Assembly: GCA_049604415.1 (NCBI GenBank)
Contig: JBMYTN010000048.1
Location: 1 to 31,560 of the forward strand
DNA length: 31,560 nt
Direction of reading: 5' to 3'
Source of the DNA: JBMYTN01 sp049604415
GTDB taxonomy: Bacteria; Pseudomonadota; Alphaproteobacteria; Rhodospirillales; Rhodospirillaceae
The translations under genes and the position numbers were made by a program. The notes under the pieces are model-generated. The model made no database searches and was not told the DNA's origin. It worked only from the letters and a program-made list of their open reading frames with translations. Shown here in pieces: positions 13,647 through 23,010 of the stretch (its first letter is position 1; every line of letters begins with the position of its first letter).

Positions 13647-14827
13647 GCGATGACGAGACGGTTTTGCTGGTCGATGACGATCCCCGGCTGCTGGTCGGGC
13701 TGCGCCGGGCCTTGCGCAAAGACTTTGCCATCGACCTGGCCGAGGGCGCGGACGAGGCCCTGGAGCGCTTCAAGACCGCGCCGGTCCCGGCGGTGATTGT
13801 GGCGGATATGCGCATGCCGGGCCGGGATGGCCTCAGCCTGCTGCGCGAGATCCATGCCAGCCATCCGGAGACGGTGCGGATCATGCTGACCGGCAATGCC
13901 GACCAGCAAACCGCCATGGATGCGATCAATCACGGCCAGATTTTCCGCTTCTACGCCAAGCCCTGCCCGGCGGAGGTGTTGGGCGAGGGCATTGCGGCGG
14001 CCTTGACCCAGCATCGGTTGCTGCGGGCGGAACAGGATCTGTTGGAAAAGACCCTGGCGGGCAGTGTGAAGGTGTTGATGGATGTGCTGTCCATGGTCGA
14101 TCCCATCGGCTTTGGCCGGTCGAACCGGCTGCGCGATTGGGCCGATCTGACGGCGCAGTCCATGGCGCTGAAACAGCCTTGGAAATTGCGGCTGGCGGCG
14201 ATGTTCTCCCAATTGGGCGTGATCACCCTGCCCCCCGAAATCACGGTCAAGCTGCATGAGGGCAAGGCCTTGAGCGAGACCGAGGCCAAGCTCTGCGCGC
14301 AAATGCCCGCCGTGACCCGGGATCTGGTCGCCACCATCCCGCGCCTGGGCGTGGTGGCCGAGATTGTCTACCAGCACCAGCGTGGCTTTGATGGCTCCGG
14401 CCCGCCGGAGGACGGTCCCAAAGGCACCGACATCCCGCTTGAGGCCCGGCTGCTGCATATTTTGGTGGATCTGGAGCAGGCCAGCGAGGGCGGACCGCCG
14501 GATTGGGAGTCGTTCCAAAGCCTGGCCCATCACCATGAACGCTATGACCCGGCTTTGGTTGGCGCGGTGCGGGTTGCCTTGGAACCGCTGCTTGAAGACC
14601 CTGAGAACGAGGCCGCTGTCAGCCGCCACCGGGCCGAGGTCGCGGTCGGAGTGCTTCTGCCCGGCCATGTGCTGGCGGAGGATTTGTTGCTGGCGAACGG
14701 CCATTTGGTCCTGGCCCAGGGCGTGCAGCTGACCAAGGCCCATGTCCACAAGATCCGCGCCTTTGCGGAAATGTATGCCTTCCAAGAACCCGTCGCGGTC
14801 TATCGGGATCGGGTCGGCGCTGGGTGA
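13643..14827 (+). CDS. Response regulator with degenerate HD-GYP domain
   Basis: A protein of 394 residues starting at ATG 13643, in the ATGA overlap with the HDOD gene. An in-frame upstream extension was rejected because it covers the end of that gene. The receiver is intact (DDD at 11-13, Asp55 in VIVADMRMPG, Thr83, Lys106 in FYAKP). Residues about 140-280 align with HD-GYP phosphodiesterases, but the catalytic residues are lost: the HD pair is Ser189-Gln190, the first ligand His is replaced (GRSNRL), HHERxDGxGYP is QHQRGFDGSGPP, and only a late Asp (LVDLEQA) remains. Cyclic-di-GMP hydrolysis is therefore unlikely and a binding or scaffold role is more probable. A C-terminal part of about 70 residues (PGHVLAEDLLLANG, then LTKAHVHKIRAFAE) resembles the tail found after HDOD and HD-GYP domains in other regulators. 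Confidence 0.88.
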   Translation: MSDDETVLLVDDDPRLLVGLRRALRKDFAIDLAEGADEALERFKTAPVPAVIVADMRMPGRDGLSLLREIHASHPETVRIMLTGNADQQTAMDAINHGQIFRFYAKPCPAEVLGEGIAAALTQHRLLRAEQDLLEKTLAGSVKVLMDVLSMVDPIGFGRSNRLRDWADLTAQSMALKQPWKLRLAAMFSQLGVITLPPEITVKLHEGKALSETEAKLCAQMPAVTRDLVATIPRLGVVAEIVYQHQRGFDGSGPPEDGPKGTDIPLEARLLHILVDLEQASEGGPPDWESFQSLAHHHERYDPALVGAVRVALEPLLEDPENEAAVSRHRAEVAVGVLLPGHVLAEDLLLANGHLVLAQGVQLTKAHVHKIRAFAEMYAFQEPVAVYRDRVGAG

Positions 14828-14855
14828 GGGGTGCGATCAGACTCGACGTTGTCTT

Positions 14856-14885
14856 GTTGAAAACTCAACTCTTCAATGATTCAAT
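14856..14885 (+). promoter_or_regulatory. Candidate promoter and operator of the XRE/ImmA operon
   Basis: TTGAAA (14857-14862) and TTCAAT (14880-14885) are 17 bp apart. The -35 lies inside a perfect inverted repeat GTTGA-AAAC-TCAAC (14856-14869). An HTH protein is encoded just downstream, so this could be its own operator. The -10 matches consensus at only four of six positions. Confidence 0.35.
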
Positions 14886-14924
14886 GCTACCCTAAAGCTT
14901 ACATTGACGGGACACAGCACAGCG

Positions 14925-16175
14925 ATGAACCGCGCAAATAACATTAATCCGGCCATGCTGGTCTGGGCGCGGGAAACGGCAGGCTTGACCCTTGAAGAGG
15001 CGGCGGACGCCTTGCCCTTCTTGAAGGATACGCAAACGCAAACAGCCGTATACAAGCTGTTGGCCTTGGAGGCCGGGGATAAAGCCCCCACCCGCAAACA
15101 GCTCCAAGCGTTTGCGGCGGCCTATCACAGAACGCTGACGGTATTTTATCTGAAAGCACCGCCAAAACAGGCAGATCGTGGAGAGGACTTCCGGCAAAAC
15201 CAAGACAGCCTGACCCGCCAAGAGAGCGCCAAGCTCGACGTGCTGTTGCGGGACATGAAAGCGCGTCAGGAAATGCTGCGCGACCTGCTGGAAGAGGAAG
15301 AAGACACCGAACCCCTCGACTTTGTTGGATCGGCCCGGGTGAACGACCCCGTCAATCATCTAGCAGACGTCATGTGCCATGCCTTGGGGTTCGACCGGGC
15401 GGCGCACCGCACCGGAAAACCAGACGATTTGTTCCGGGAGCTTCGACGCAAATGCGAAGCCCTGGGGGTTTTTGTCGTTTTGGCGGGTGATTTGGGATCC
15501 CACCACAATGCCTTGAGCGCAGACCTGTTTCGAGGCTTTGCCATTTCCGATCCGATTGCCCCCCTGATCGTCATCAACTCAAATGACGCCAAAGCGGCGC
15601 GATCTTTCACTCTGATGCATGAGTTTGCCCATTTGTGGTTGGGGAAAACGGGTGTCAGCGGTGTGCCAGATGCAGAGCCCCCAAGGACCCCGCAGGCCAG
15701 AATTGAACAGTTCTGTAACGCTGTGGCCGGGGAGATCCTGCTGCCCGCAGAATGCTTGCGTGATGTCGACCCTGATGGCGTTGCTGATCAAACCAAAGCA
15801 GAGCGGACGATAGAAAGATTGGCAAAGGCATGGTTGGTTAGCGAGCCGATGGTGACCTACCGCCTGCGGGAAACAGGGTGGTTATCCCCAAGGCTCTACA
15901 GCGCGTTGATGCGCCATTACGCTGTGCGCTGGCAAAAACAAAAAGCCAACGAAAAACAGGCCCAGAAGGACAAAGAGGGTGGTCCCGGTTTCCATACCGT
16001 ACGACGCAATCGCCTTGGTGACAGCCTTATGGCCATCGTACACCGCTCCGTCCGCTCCAACGCCTTGACCTACACCAAAGCAGCCAAAGTCTTGGGTGTG
16101 AATGCCGGAACTGTTGAACCTCTCTTGCGCACTTTCGAGGCGGCGCGAGGCGACTTTTTCGCGGGAGCGGAGTAA
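14925..16175 (+). CDS. XRE-type HTH and ImmA/IrrE metallopeptidase protein (probable antitoxin)
   Basis: A protein of 416 residues. The N-terminal part (about 8-80) is an XRE-like helix-turn-helix (ARETAGLTLEEAADALPF). The middle and C-terminal parts are an ImmA/IrrE (DUF955) peptidase with zinc motif HEFAH at 232-236 and a downstream Glu in NAVAGEILLPAECL. Proteins of this build act as antitoxins or regulators next to a small toxin-like gene, here the DUF4411 gene 6 bp downstream. ATG 14925 is preferred; a TTG at 14904 has no better ribosome-binding site, and neither is strong. The gene is followed so closely by its partner that GGAG over its own stop codon serves as the partner's ribosome-binding site. 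A DNA-damage regulator role is the main alternative. Confidence 0.85.
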   Translation: MNRANNINPAMLVWARETAGLTLEEAADALPFLKDTQTQTAVYKLLALEAGDKAPTRKQLQAFAAAYHRTLTVFYLKAPPKQADRGEDFRQNQDSLTRQESAKLDVLLRDMKARQEMLRDLLEEEEDTEPLDFVGSARVNDPVNHLADVMCHALGFDRAAHRTGKPDDLFRELRRKCEALGVFVVLAGDLGSHHNALSADLFRGFAISDPIAPLIVINSNDAKAARSFTLMHEFAHLWLGKTGVSGVPDAEPPRTPQARIEQFCNAVAGEILLPAECLRDVDPDGVADQTKAERTIERLAKAWLVSEPMVTYRLRETGWLSPRLYSALMRHYAVRWQKQKANEKQAQKDKEGGPGFHTVRRNRLGDSLMAIVHRSVRSNALTYTKAAKVLGVNAGTVEPLLRTFEAARGDFFAGAE

Positions 16176-16181
16176 AGAAAC

Positions 16182-16670
16182 ATGCTTTACCTGCTGGATG
16201 CGAATAGCTTGATAACCCCCAATAATCTCTACTACCCCCTAGACCGCGTTCCACAGTTTTGGGAATGGCTGGAGTTACAGGCTCACTTGGGGTTGGTAAC
16301 CATTCCCCTTGAAGTTCACGCAGAAATCGTCGCCGGATCGGACGCACTGAAAGACTGGTTGTCTGATCGGGACAGGCTGAATTCTTTTCTGTTGGACGAA
16401 GAAGTCGACCCTGTGGCGCTCAACTCGGTTTTAGAACAAGGATACGCCCCTGACCTGACCGATGTTGAGTTGGATAAAATTTTAACGGATGCATTTCTCA
16501 TCGCTTATGCTTTGGATCACCCAGACAGAACCGTTGTGACCAAAGAAGAGTCCAAGCCGAGAGCACAGGGCGCAAACCGCAAAATCCCGGATGTCTGTCG
16601 CGCTTTCGGCGTTCGCTGTATGAATGACTTTGAGATGCTTCGCGCGCTTGACTTTTCGCTTGCCCGCTAA
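16182..16670 (+). CDS. DUF4411 family PIN-like protein (probable toxin)
   Basis: A protein of 162 residues. The N-terminal LLDANSLI, a middle IPLEVHAEI, then LTDAFLIAYAL and VVTKEE are in the order of acidic residues seen in PIN-domain ribonucleases. The C-terminal IPDVCRAFGVRCMNDFEML is characteristic of DUF4411. Such proteins are commonly encoded just after an XRE/ImmA-IrrE gene, as here (6-bp gap). The likely role is an RNA-cleaving toxin, by analogy with PIN toxins; the exact target is unknown. The gene is somewhat less GC-rich than the glycerol genes that follow. Confidence 0.82.
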   Translation: MLYLLDANSLITPNNLYYPLDRVPQFWEWLELQAHLGLVTIPLEVHAEIVAGSDALKDWLSDRDRLNSFLLDEEVDPVALNSVLEQGYAPDLTDVELDKILTDAFLIAYALDHPDRTVVTKEESKPRAQGANRKIPDVCRAFGVRCMNDFEMLRALDFSLAR

Positions 16671-16682
16671 AACAACCCAAAT

Positions 16683-16967
16683 TCACACCTTCCAGAAAAC
16701 GAAACCGCCCCAGGCGGCGGCGAGGACCAGACCGCCCCAAAGCGGCGTGCCCATGACGCCGAGCCAAAACAAAAACAAAAACGCCGAGCCCAGCAGCCAG
16801 ATGAACAGCCGGTCGCCCCGGGTGGTGTCCAACCCCAACACCCCAGTGCGGGGCGCACCGCCAGGGGCGCGCCATTCCAAAAACGCCATCACCCCAATGC
16901 AGCTGAACACGAAAACAAAGAACAATGCGGTGGGCCAAGTCCAGGCCATCCAACTGAGCAAAGACAT
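16683..16967 (-). CDS. glpU: DUF2160 small membrane protein of the glycerol ABC transporter
   Basis: A protein of 94 residues with about three hydrophobic segments (TALFFVFVFSCIGVMAFLEW, then WLLGSAFLFLFWLGVMG, then GGLVLAAAWGGFVFW) and the conserved GLDTTRGDRLF loop of DUF2160. This family is found in glycerol ABC transporter operons (glpU of Rhizobium leguminosarum). It is the last gene of the transporter operon, 35 bp after glpQ, with a GGGGAG ribosome-binding site before ATG 16967. Longer upstream starts would run into the glpQ end. It is probably a small inner-membrane accessory; its exact role in transport is not established. Confidence 0.85.
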   Translation of the reverse strand: MSLLSWMAWTWPTALFFVFVFSCIGVMAFLEWRAPGGAPRTGVLGLDTTRGDRLFIWLLGSAFLFLFWLGVMGTPLWGGLVLAAAWGGFVFWKV

Positions 16968-17002
16968 TCCGTCGTCTCCCCTTCCCTTGTAGGCCTGAGT
17001 TC

Positions 17003-17809
<807 letters not shown>

Positions 17810-17852
17810 TTTCTTCGGTCTCTCTTCGCTTCAATCACCAACACAGTCCACC

Positions 17853-18713
17853 TCATTTCTCATCATGGCGGGTCATCACCGTGTAGAAGATCCAACTGAC
17901 CAGCAAGGTGATCAGGAAGTAGATCAGCGACATCGCCGCCGCCGGGCCAAGGTCGAACTGGCCCAAAGCGATCTTCACCAAGTCAATCGACAGCAAGGTG
18001 GTCGCATTGCCCGGGCCACCGCCGGTCAGCACAAAGGGCTCGGTGTAAATCATGAAGCTGTCCATGAAGCGCAGCAGAATGGCGATGGTCAGCACCCGCT
18101 TCAGCTTCGGCAGCTGGATATGGCGGAACACCGCCCAGGGCTTGGCCCCATCAATCCGAGCGGCCTGGTAATAGGCATCGGGGATCGAGATCAGACCGGC
18201 ATAGGCCAGGATCACCACCAAGGAGGTCCAGTGCCAGACATCCATCAGCACCATGGTGAACCAGGCCGCGAAGGGCTGCTGGGTCATGTTGTAGTCAAAG
18301 CCGAGCTCGTTCAACGTCCGGCCCAGCAAACCGATATCGGGCAGGGCGAAGATGTTCCACATCGCCCCGACCACATTCCAAGGGATCAGCAGCGGCAAGG
18401 CCATCAGCACCAGACAGGCCGAGGCCCAGGGGCCTTTTTTCGGCATGGTCAAGGCGATGGCCACCCCCAGCGGGATCTGGATGATCAGAATGATGGCGGT
18501 GAACAGCAATTGCCGTCCCAGCGCATTGTGAAAGCGCTCCGAGGTCAGGACTTGCTCGAACCAGCCGACCCCATGCCAGAAAAACAGATTGTTGCCGAAG
18601 GTCTCCTGAACCGAATAGTTCACCACGGTCATCAGCGGCACCAGGGCGTTAAACGCCACCAGCAGGACGACGGGGACGACCAGGAACCAGGCCTTGTTGT
18701 TTTCGCTTTTCAT
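17853..18713 (-). CDS. glpP: Glycerol ABC transporter permease GlpP
   Basis: A MalF/UgpA-type permease of 286 residues. The first membrane helix is AWFLVVPVVLLVAFNALVPL, followed by several more, and the EAA loop is PDAYYQAARIDGAKPWAVFRHIQLPKL. It forms the other half of the glycerol channel with GlpQ. Its ATG (18713) is 1 bp from the glpT stop codon, so it is translationally coupled to the ATPase gene. Confidence 0.92.
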   Translation of the reverse strand: MKSENNKAWFLVVPVVLLVAFNALVPLMTVVNYSVQETFGNNLFFWHGVGWFEQVLTSERFHNALGRQLLFTAIILIIQIPLGVAIALTMPKKGPWASACLVLMALPLLIPWNVVGAMWNIFALPDIGLLGRTLNELGFDYNMTQQPFAAWFTMVLMDVWHWTSLVVILAYAGLISIPDAYYQAARIDGAKPWAVFRHIQLPKLKRVLTIAILLRFMDSFMIYTEPFVLTGGGPGNATTLLSIDLVKIALGQFDLGPAAAMSLIYFLITLLVSWIFYTVMTRHDEK

Positions 18714-18714
18714 C

Positions 18715-19839
<1,125 letters not shown>

Positions 19840-19866
19840 GGATGAGTTCCTCCCCCTGCGCGGTGC

Positions 19867-20949
19867 TTAGGCCGCAATCCGCTGGCCGTGCTGATCGAAA
19901 TACAGGCAGCCTTGGACATCGATGTGAAAGCGGTGGTTCTCGCCGACCATGAAGGGATGCACCCCATGGCTCTGGGAGACCCAGCTCCGGCCTTCGAGTT
20001 CAAAATGGGCAATGCTCTCTGAGCCCGATAACTCGGTGATCTGGACCCGGCCTTCGATGCTGAGCGCATCGGCGTCATTCGAGGTCGGGGTGACAAAATG
20101 CGGCCGCACCCCCATCCAATAGGCCCCGTCGGCCAGGCCGGACAGCGCGCTGGGCACGGACCAGCGGACCGCATCGCCGCCCTCCCCGGCCCCCAGCAAC
20201 ATGTCCGCACCGCGCTTGGTCACCGGGGCCGAATTTAGCGGCGGGTCGGAAAACACGGCGGCGGTGGTGAGGTCCTGGGGCGAGCGGTAGACCTGGGCGG
20301 TGTCGCCAAACTGGGTCACCTGGCCCTCATGCAACGCGGCGGTCCGCCCGCCCAGCATCAGGGCTTCGGAGGGCTCAGAGGTCGCATAGACCACCACCGC
20401 GCCCCGGTCGGTAAACAGCTGCGGCAATTGGTCGCGCAGCTCTTCGCGCAGCTTATAGTCCAGATTGGCCAGCGGCTCGTCGAGCAGCACCAGCGGGCTG
20501 TCTTTGACAATCGCCCGGGCCAGGGCGCAGCGCTGTTGCTGGCCGCCGGACAGCTCGGAGGGGCGGCGGTCGAGATAGGGCGAGAGCTTGAGCAGCTCAG
20601 CGGCCTTGCCGACCCGTTGTTTGATCTCGCTGTCCGCCATCCGCGCCACCCGCAGCGGCGAGGCGATGTTGTCATAGACGGACCAGTTTGGGTAATTGAC
20701 AAAGAATTGGTGGACCAGGCTGACGCCGCGCTCCCGGGTCGGGACCTGGGTGACATCCCGGCCGTCCAGCAGCACCGCACCGGTGGTCGGACGGTCGAGC
20801 CCGGCCATGATCCGGATCAGGGTCGACTTCCCGGCATTGGTCGCGCCGAGCAGGACGTTAAAGCCCCCGGGCTCCATGGTGAAGCTGGTCTCGTAGATCA
20901 GGGTTTCGGCCCCAGAGCGCTTGGTGATGTCGCGCAAGGTAAGGGTCAT
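19867..20949 (-). CDS. glpS: Glycerol ABC transporter ATPase GlpS, lacking the switch histidine
   Basis: An ABC ATPase of 360 residues starting at ATG 20949 (MTLTLRDITKRSG); a TTG at 20970 is an unlikely start. Walker A is GATNAGKST (35-43), the Q loop is in VHQFFVNYPNWSVYDNIASPL, the signature LSGGQQQR (133-140) is perfect, and Walker B is LVLLDEP with Glu158. The H-loop histidine is replaced: VVYATSEPSEAL has Ser191 where VTHDQxEA is usual. The C-terminal MalK-like domain is retained. It lies between glpV (155 bp upstream, with a strong hairpin) and glpT. Confidence 0.92.
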   Translation of the reverse strand: MTLTLRDITKRSGAETLIYETSFTMEPGGFNVLLGATNAGKSTLIRIMAGLDRPTTGAVLLDGRDVTQVPTRERGVSLVHQFFVNYPNWSVYDNIASPLRVARMADSEIKQRVGKAAELLKLSPYLDRRPSELSGGQQQRCALARAIVKDSPLVLLDEPLANLDYKLREELRDQLPQLFTDRGAVVVYATSEPSEALMLGGRTAALHEGQVTQFGDTAQVYRSPQDLTTAAVFSDPPLNSAPVTKRGADMLLGAGEGGDAVRWSVPSALSGLADGAYWMGVRPHFVTPTSNDADALSIEGRVQITELSGSESIAHFELEGRSWVSQSHGVHPFMVGENHRFHIDVQGCLYFDQHGQRIAA

Positions 20950-21044
20950 GGTCCGGCCCAATCGCTGCAAAAAAGAGACAAAACAATCCGGTCAGCGTCC
21001 CCCAGCCGGGAACGCAGAGCAGGAAAACCAAATGTGCGAAAGGA

Positions 21045-21082
21045 TGTCCTCCCGGTCCCGGTCAAACGACACCGGGAGGACA
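21045..21082 (-). promoter_or_regulatory. Strong intercistronic hairpin between glpV and glpS
   Basis: TGTCCTCCCGGT (21045-21056) and ACCGGGAGGACA (21071-21082) form a perfect 12-bp stem with a 14-nt loop in the glpV-glpS mRNA. No U tract follows. A smaller stem (21087-21093 with 21106-21112) precedes it and overlaps the glpV stop codon. Such structures after a binding-protein gene usually protect the upstream message from 3' decay, as between malE and malF. Confidence 0.65.
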
Positions 21083-21103
21083 ACATGCGGGCTTGGGGGA
21101 GGA

Positions 21104-22849
21104 TTAGCCCGCAGACTCAGCCCAGCGCTTGATCAGATCGTCATAATCGACGGTCTCGCCCTGGGGCTTTTCATTGGCCAGCTTCGGCTTCGGCGAGCCC
21201 GGCTTGGAGAACCAGACTTCCTGGTCTTCCACCGGGTTCAGACGCGGTCCGCAGCCGCCATAGACATTGCCCGCCTCGTCAGCGGCCTGCATCCGGGCCA
21301 TGACCAGATCCATTTCCTCGGCCAGACGATCCATGGCTTCTTGCGGGGTGAAGGCACCGGAATTGACGTCCCCGATTTGCTGCCACCAGATCTGGGCCAG
21401 CTTCGGATAGTCAGGCACATTCACGCCGGTCGGGGTCCACATCACCCGATCCGGGGAGCGGTAGAATTCCACCAGACCGCCCAGCTTCGGAGCCCGTTCG
21501 GTGAAGCTTTCATGCCGGATGGTTGAATCCCGGATGAAGGTCAGACCGACATGGCTCTTTTTGGTGTCCACGGTCTTGGAGGTGACGAACTGGGCATAGA
21601 GCCAAGCGGCTTTGGCCCGGTCGGTCGGGGTGGATTTCAGGATGGTCCAGGACCCGGCATCCTGATAGCCCAGCTTTTGGCCTTCTTCCCAATAGGGACC
21701 CTTCGGCGAAGGCGCCATCCGCCACAGCGGGTTGCCATCGGCATCCACGGTGTTGTTGCCATCTTCTTGGGAGGCGACCATGGAGGCGGTGAAGGCGGTG
21801 TACCAGAAGATCTGCTGGGCCACATTGCCTTGGGCCAGGGCCGGCAGGGACTGATAGAAGTCATAGCTGGCGGCCCCCGGCGGGGCGTAGTTGCGCAGCC
21901 ACTCATCCCATTTACGGATGGCGTAGACCGCTGCCGGGCCATTGGCGGCACCGCCACGGCTGACGGAGGCACCAACCGGGTTACAGCTGCCCTCTTCCAT
22001 CCGGATGCCCCATTCATCAACGGGGATGCCATTGGGCAGACCGGCAGAGCCAGCCCCGGCCATGGACAGCCACGCATCGGTCATCCGCCAGCCCAGGTCG
22101 GGGGCGCGCTTGCCGTAATCCATGTGGCCATAGACGGTCACGCCGTCGATTTCCTTAACATGGACGCTGAAGAACTCGGCGATGTCTTCATAGGCAGACC
22201 AGTTCACCGGCACGCCCAGGTCATAGCCGTAGAGTTCTTTGAACTTGGCCTGCAGGTCTTCGCGGTCGAACCAGTCCTTGCGGAACCAATAGAGATTGGC
22301 GAATTGCTGGTCGGGCAGCTGGTAGAGGTCGCCATCGGGGCCGGTGGTGAAGGACTTGCCGATGAAGTCATCCACATCCAGACCCGGATTGGTCACGTCT
22401 GCGCCGTCTCCGGCCATGAAGTCGGTCAGGTTGACGGCCAGTTGCAGGCGGGAGTGGGTGCCGATCAGATCGCTGTCATTGACATAGGCGTCATACAGGT
22501 TCCGCCGGGTTTGCATCTGAGTTTGGACGGCCTGGACCACCTCGCCCTCACCCAGCAGCTGGTGGTTCACCTTGATGCCGGTGATCTCTTCGAAGGCTTG
22601 GGTCAGAGTCTTGGACTCATATTCGTGGGTCGGGATCGTCTCGGAGAGAACATTGATCTCCATGCCCGCATAGGGCTTGGCAGCGTCGATGAACCACTGC
22701 ATCTCCGCCTTCTGTTCTTCCTTGGACAACACCGAAGGCTGGAACTCGTCGTTGATCCATTTTTCGGCAGCCGCCATGTCCGCATGGGCCATGGGCGCAG
22801 CGGTGGTCAACGCGATCACGGCCACAGCCGACATCAGCGTAGTACGCAT
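21104..22849 (-). CDS. glpV: Glycerol ABC transporter substrate-binding protein GlpV
   Basis: A periplasmic solute-binding protein of 581 residues, longer than typical sugar-binding proteins as is usual for GlpV. The signal peptide has a hydrophobic core (LMSAVAVIALTTAAP) and probable cleavage after AHA at residue 23. The mature part has the type 1 extracellular binding protein fold marks (EEITGIKVNHQLLGEGEVVQ, later PPSPKG-like APSPKGPYWEEG). It starts with ATG behind GGGAGG and is the first gene of the transporter operon, divergent from glpR. In R. leguminosarum glpV is last in the operon, so its first place here is a rearrangement. Confidence 0.92.
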   Translation of the reverse strand: MRTTLMSAVAVIALTTAAPMAHADMAAAEKWINDEFQPSVLSKEEQKAEMQWFIDAAKPYAGMEINVLSETIPTHEYESKTLTQAFEEITGIKVNHQLLGEGEVVQAVQTQMQTRRNLYDAYVNDSDLIGTHSRLQLAVNLTDFMAGDGADVTNPGLDVDDFIGKSFTTGPDGDLYQLPDQQFANLYWFRKDWFDREDLQAKFKELYGYDLGVPVNWSAYEDIAEFFSVHVKEIDGVTVYGHMDYGKRAPDLGWRMTDAWLSMAGAGSAGLPNGIPVDEWGIRMEEGSCNPVGASVSRGGAANGPAAVYAIRKWDEWLRNYAPPGAASYDFYQSLPALAQGNVAQQIFWYTAFTASMVASQEDGNNTVDADGNPLWRMAPSPKGPYWEEGQKLGYQDAGSWTILKSTPTDRAKAAWLYAQFVTSKTVDTKKSHVGLTFIRDSTIRHESFTERAPKLGGLVEFYRSPDRVMWTPTGVNVPDYPKLAQIWWQQIGDVNSGAFTPQEAMDRLAEEMDLVMARMQAADEAGNVYGGCGPRLNPVEDQEVWFSKPGSPKPKLANEKPQGETVDYDDLIKRWAESAG

Positions 22850-22868
22850 TTCTAACCTCCCAGTTTCT

Positions 22869-22886
22869 GTTCGCTTTGGTGCGAAC
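22869..22886. promoter_or_regulatory. Candidate GlpR operator
   Basis: GTTCGC-TTTGGT-GCGAAC is a perfect 6-bp inverted repeat with a 6-bp spacer, 20 bp upstream of the glpV start codon. This location suits a repressor acting on glpV. DeoR-family GlpR proteins often bind TTCG/CGAA-containing repeats; assignment here is inference. Confidence 0.5.
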
Positions 22887-22958
22887 CATCGTTCCGCGTG
22901 CTGCGGTGTCCTAGATGTTCGGTTGGTTTTTCACTTTACGTCAAGCGAAAAATCTGGC

Positions 22959-22970
22959 TTTCATATGAAA
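22959..22970. promoter_or_regulatory. Second palindrome in the glp control region
   Basis: TTTCATATGAAA is a perfect 12-bp palindrome about 40 bp before the glpR start, followed by a further CATGAAA. It may be a second operator serving the glpR side. Confidence 0.35.
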
Positions 22971-23010
22971 ACATGAAATGCACCAAATGAACGCAGGTGC
23001 AACATGAAGA

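Larger units (their letters stand above)
22850..23010. promoter_or_regulatory. Divergent control region of glpV and glpR
   Basis: Both operons start from this 161-bp gap. It holds the perfect inverted repeat at 22869-22886, a second short one GAAC-N4-GTTC (22883-22894), the palindrome TTTCATATGAAA (22959-22970) and, on the minus strand, a good -35 (TTGACG, 22944-22939). I cannot pick a convincing -10 for either direction. GlpR is the obvious candidate to bind here. Confidence 0.6.

Noticed and set aside
13364..14785. Long minus-strand open frame opposite the response regulator genes
   Set aside because: It lies opposite clearly conserved receiver and HD-type domains and shows no motif of its own.
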